A stretch of 7,845 bases of DNA. It comes from Candidatus Heimdallarchaeota archaeon. GTDB taxonomy: Archaea > Asgardarchaeota > Heimdallarchaeia > JABLTI01. Shown piece by piece: positions 5,515-7,845 of the stretch (its first letter is position 1; every line of letters begins with the position of its first letter). A program made the translations under genes and the position numbers. The notes beneath the pieces are model-generated. The model was not told the DNA's origin and did no database searches. It was given only the letters and a program-made list of their open reading frames with translations. Where the stretch lies: assembly GCA_030671945.1 (NCBI GenBank), contig DAOVHJ010000109.1, positions 1-7,845 of the forward strand. The letters run 5' to 3'.

Positions 5515-6774
5515 CTAATTATAGACACTAGCTGTTATGCTTCCAGTGGATGTTAATAAAAGGAAGCTAAACTGACTGGTTTTGAGGGAAAATTCTGGAG
5601 ATGAGTAATAGCTTCCTCCACTTGGAAGGTGAATGCCACCGGTACTTGTATCAGCATTCATTTCTATGCCAATACCAGTATTGATTACGCAATTAACTGT
5701 TATACTTCCTGTAGATGTTTCAAAATCATATGTTGAAGAACAATTATTCACTGGCATGATAGTTTGCTCAAAATTAAAAGTTAGAGAGCCAGTTGAAGTA
5801 TCGATATTCCAATCTAAATCATCGAGTTGTATAATATTTGTATATTCCAATACAATAGAACCAGTTGAGGTTGAAAGGTCTATATCTGTACAATTTACTG
5901 TCATTGTTTCTCCAAGATAGGCTTTAACACTGCCTGTAGAAGTATCCATGATTAAATCAGTTATACTTGCATCAGTTGAGTATCTGAAGTCGAATAAGAG
6001 ACTCCCAGTACTGCTTTCAATGTAAATATCACCTATTGTTGTGTTTTCAATTGTACCACTTATGAAATTAACAGAACCTGTTGAGGATGAGAAGGATGCT
6101 TCTGTAATCAATAAATTATCGTTTCCTTCTAGGGAGCAAGAAATACTTCCAGTTGAGGTTTCAATGTTGAAATCGACGACCGCAATTGGATTCATCCAAA
6201 TGTCAATGTCATAGGAAAGGGATTTCAAATTTAGAAAACTCGTGATGATAGCGTCATCAATAAAGGAAATGATAACTTTGTCACCAACAACTTCATGCTC
6301 GAAGTTTATAGCATCATGCATGGATGCTTTTAACCCACCTCGAACTGTAATGAAGGACTCAAACAAGTTTGTAATACTATCATCATAAACTATGTTCACA
6401 GATCCTACATTGTTATCAACAATTAAGTCCACTTCTGTAATTCCTGTTGTGGGAACATCATAAGTGAGTGTTCCTATTGGTGTTCTAATCGATGAAATAG
6501 AACCCATAATTATTCCTGGAATTATGATAAGACCCAAAATAAGTGGGATTAATAAAAGTGATTTACGACTCTTCTTTGATTTGCGTCTCTTCCTAACTAC
6601 ATAATCTTGATCAGCTAATTCGGATGGTCTTTCTGCAATGATTCTTACACTTCCAGAAGACTCATTTAGTTCCTTATAATTCTCAATTTTTGCACCACAC
6701 TTGAAGCAGAACCCATCGGCAGTTGTTACCGCTGTTCCGCAACTCACACAATATTTTTTGTCCAAATCAATCAC
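5515..6774 (-). CDS. zinc-ribbon, single-TM protein with extracellular 24-residue STGS repeats (DUF4097/adhesin-like beta-solenoid)
   Basis: Function unknown; probable surface or envelope protein. Order of parts: zinc ribbon CVSC...CFKC (residues 9-26); a linker ending in RKRRKSKKSRK (61-71); one hydrophobic span (73-96); then an all-beta region to residue 419. By the positive-inside rule the zinc ribbon is cytoplasmic and the repeats are outside. Nine (S/T)STG(S/G) motifs have their STG serine at 207, 231, 255, 279, 303, 327, 354, 377 and 409; the first six are exactly 24 residues apart. This resembles the putative-adhesin DUF4097 fold, in which such turns stack as a right-handed beta-solenoid. 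The start is probably GTG at 6774; it overlaps an out-of-frame ATG-TGA, and TTG at codon 4 with GTGAT just upstream is an alternative that keeps the zinc ribbon. A hairpin terminator follows the stop. The link to adhesion is by family only. Confidence 0.82.
   Translation of the reverse strand: MIDLDKKYCVSCGTAVTTADGFCFKCGAKIENYKELNESSGSVRIIAERPSELADQDYVVRKRRKSKKSRKSLLLIPLILGLIIIPGIIMGSISSIRTPIGTLTYDVPTTGITEVDLIVDNNVGSVNIVYDDSITNLFESFITVRGGLKASMHDAINFEHEVVGDKVIISFIDDAIITSFLNLKSLSYDIDIWMNPIAVVDFNIETSTGSISCSLEGNDNLLITEASFSSSTGSVNFISGTIENTTIGDIYIESSTGSLLFDFRYSTDASITDLIMDTSTGSVKAYLGETMTVNCTDIDLSTSTGSIVLEYTNIIQLDDLDWNIDTSTGSLTFNFEQTIMPVNNCSSTYDFETSTGSITVNCVINTGIGIEMNADTSTGGIHLPSGGSYYSSPEFSLKTSQFSFLLLTSTGSITASVYN
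5539..6156 (-). repeat. coding repeat array, nine STGS motifs with a 72-nt period
   Basis: The codons for the STG serine begin at 6156, 6084, 6012, 5940, 5868 and 5796 (exact 72-nt steps), then 5715, 5646 and 5550. The codons for Ser, Thr and Gly vary between copies, so selection appears to act on the protein motif rather than recent DNA duplication. The 8th copy is STGG; the last three intervals are 27, 23 and 32 residues. Confidence 0.85.
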
Positions 6775-6788
6775 ATTCTCGTTTTAGT

Positions 6789-6809
6789 TACCACCGCAGT
6801 GGTATATAG
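6789..6809 (-). promoter_or_regulatory. TATA box overlapped by an inverted repeat, upstream of the STGS-repeat gene
   Basis: On the minus strand CTATATAC (6809-6802) is a good TATA box, about 30 bp before the GTG, so the transcript would have almost no leader. TACCAC (6789-6794) and GTGGTA (6799-6804) form a perfect 6-bp inverted repeat with a 4-nt spacer that overlaps the box, a position where a bound regulator would block TBP. A wider GTTAC (6787-6791) / GTAAC (6808-6812) pair encloses it. An AGGTGAT motif at 6826-6820 is too far upstream to act as a Shine-Dalgarno. Confidence 0.45.
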
Positions 6810-6836
6810 TAACGGTCTAATCACCTATTTAAACCA

Positions 6837-6853
6837 TTTAAAATAAAAAAAGG
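6837..6853 (-). terminator. T-tract terminator downstream of the radical SAM gene
   Basis: On the minus strand, about 50 nt past the stop at 6901, CTCCTTTTTTTATTTTAA forms a U-rich stretch (seven Ts at 6851-6845) with no obvious hairpin, the usual form of archaeal termination. It lies before the TATA box of the next same-strand gene, so the two are probably transcribed separately. Confidence 0.45.
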
Positions 6854-6900
6854 AGAAATAAAGAGTAAGAAAAGATAATTTCTATTGAAAAAGGATTGAA

Positions 6901-7845
6901 CTAATTCCAAATAATATCTGTCTGGGTTCCACAGTTTTTACATTGGAAATCTTTTGTTAGGTTTGCTGTACTAGTAACATAACCGCTTCTTTTTACAACC
7001 AATGTTCCACAATTTTTACAGTGAGTATCATTACCTCGCTCGCCACGAATATTTCCTAGATAAACATATTGAACACCGGAACGAAGAGCCATATCTCTTG
7101 CTTTGAAGAGAGTATCAACAGGAGTTGCTGGGAGATCTACGTTATAATTTGGAAAGTATCGAGAAAAGTGCAGAGGAACATCTGAACCAAGTTCAGTAAC
7201 GACGAAATCGATTAATTCTTGCAATTGTTCATCAGAATCATTCTTTGAGGTAACAATCAGATTCGTAATTTCAAGGTGAACATTTTGTTCTTTCATGATT
7301 TTGCAGGTTCTCAGAACTGCCTCTTGATGAGGAACACCACACATTTCCTTATAGAATCCCTTATCACCTTTCAAATCAACATTCGCACCATCAATAAAGG
7401 GAAGTAGTTCTCTCAATGGTTCTTCTTCAATATACCCGTTTGTTACGAGGATATTTTTCAATCCTTTTTGACGAACGATTTTCGCAGTATCCAAAACCCA
7501 CTCATACCATATCAAAGGTTCATTGTAAGTATAAGCAACTGTAGCACAACCAGAATGCATTGCTTCCTTGGCTGCTTCTTTTGACGATAGTTTTTTTAGT
7601 CCATACCGATAATCTTCGGTTGATGCTCGAGAGGTTTGCCAATTTTGACAGAATTGGCAAAACAAATTACATCCAACCGTTCCATAACTATAAGCGCAAC
7701 TACCTGGAAGAAAATGATACAGAGGTTTCTTCTCAATTGGATCCCTTGCCCCAGAAGTAGTTAACCCATAATTCGTAGAGTAGAGTTTTCCATCTGTATT
7801 TATCCGAACATTGCATTTCCCTTTTTCACCTGATTTTATTAGACA
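6901..7845 (-). CDS. amrS: AmmeMemoRadiSam-system radical SAM enzyme (AmrS-like), N-terminus cut by window edge
   Basis: The frame is open from the right edge (7845) to TAG at 6903-6901, giving 314 visible residues, about 15-25 short of a full protein. The first visible residues (C..., GEKGKCNVR) match the cysteine-rich N-terminal part of the family; DPIEKKPLYHFLPGS (35-49) is its signature; GCNLFCQFCQNW (58-69) holds the CX3CX2C motif (C59, C63, C66) for the 4Fe-4S cluster that cleaves S-adenosylmethionine. TYNEP, TNGY and a Cys-rich C-terminal ribbon (CKNCG twice) also fit. Family members are annotated as partners of AMMECR1 and Memo proteins, with the reaction not established as far as I know; resemblance to pyruvate-formate-lyase activases is general. 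Neither partner is in the window, though either could lie beyond the right edge. A TTG at 7665 is an internal Leu codon, not the start: it would split the Cys motif. Confidence 0.9.
   Translation of the reverse strand, partial: CLIKSGEKGKCNVRINTDGKLYSTNYGLTTSGARDPIEKKPLYHFLPGSCAYSYGTVGCNLFCQFCQNWQTSRASTEDYRYGLKKLSSKEAAKEAMHSGCATVAYTYNEPLIWYEWVLDTAKIVRQKGLKNILVTNGYIEEEPLRELLPFIDGANVDLKGDKGFYKEMCGVPHQEAVLRTCKIMKEQNVHLEITNLIVTSKNDSDEQLQELIDFVVTELGSDVPLHFSRYFPNYNVDLPATPVDTLFKARDMALRSGVQYVYLGNIRGERGNDTHCKNCGTLVVKRSGYVTSTANLTKDFQCKNCGTQTDIIWN

Noticed and set aside
5633..5920. 95-codon plus-strand frame opposite the STGS repeats
   Set aside because: Its repetitive PVEV-type sequence is the reverse complement of the STGS repeat codons, so it is a shadow of the repeat array.
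7663..7665. TTG as start of the radical SAM gene
   Set aside because: It falls inside the CX3CX2C motif, and the family-conserved sequence continues upstream to the window edge; it codes for an internal leucine.
7560..7760. 66-codon plus-strand frame opposite the radical SAM gene
   Set aside because: Antisense to the conserved cysteine motif region; no start signals.

Overview
The window looks like chromosomal DNA of an AT-rich archaeon. This rests on an RtcB of the Pyrococcus type and length, a short (337-residue) adenylosuccinate synthetase of the archaeal form, TATA-like boxes 25-30 bp ahead of several starts, GGTGAT/AGGAG-type Shine-Dalgarno sites, non-ATG starts (TTG, GTG), and several proteins that combine zinc ribbons, single membrane anchors and sequon-rich surface domains. 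An Asgard-type or deep euryarchaeal mesophile would fit, but the lineage cannot be fixed from the sequence alone. No rRNA, tRNA, CRISPR array, insertion sequence or phage gene is visible.

Layout, left to right: (1) the 5' end of a zinc-ribbon gene (minus strand, runs off the left edge) with a promoter built on a 13-bp direct repeat; (2) rtcB (minus) with a hairpin-plus-T-tract terminator; (3) a 297-bp divergent intergenic region rich in inverted repeats, including a 54-nt imperfect hairpin and an 18-bp perfect palindrome beside a self-complementary TATA box; (4) purA (plus); (5) a type I surface glycoprotein gene (minus) whose stop codon interlocks with that of purA; (6) a 237-bp divergent promoter region; (7) a compact GH57-family glycoside hydrolase with a TTG start (plus); (8) a 48-bp convergent gap holding a strong hairpin terminator; (9) a zinc-ribbon / single-TM / STGS-repeat protein (minus) with a strict 24-residue period; (10) an AmmeMemoRadiSam-type radical SAM enzyme (minus), cut by the right edge.

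The genes do not form one operon. Every adjacent pair is divergent, convergent, or same-strand with a terminator and promoter between, so this is a run of single-gene transcription units. Housekeeping roles (RNA ligation/tRNA splicing, AMP synthesis, probable alpha-glucan metabolism) sit among two cell-surface proteins of unknown function. I do not see a convincing new multi-gene system. The items most worth following are the 24-residue solenoid protein with a cytoplasmic zinc ribbon, and the structured elements between rtcB and purA.
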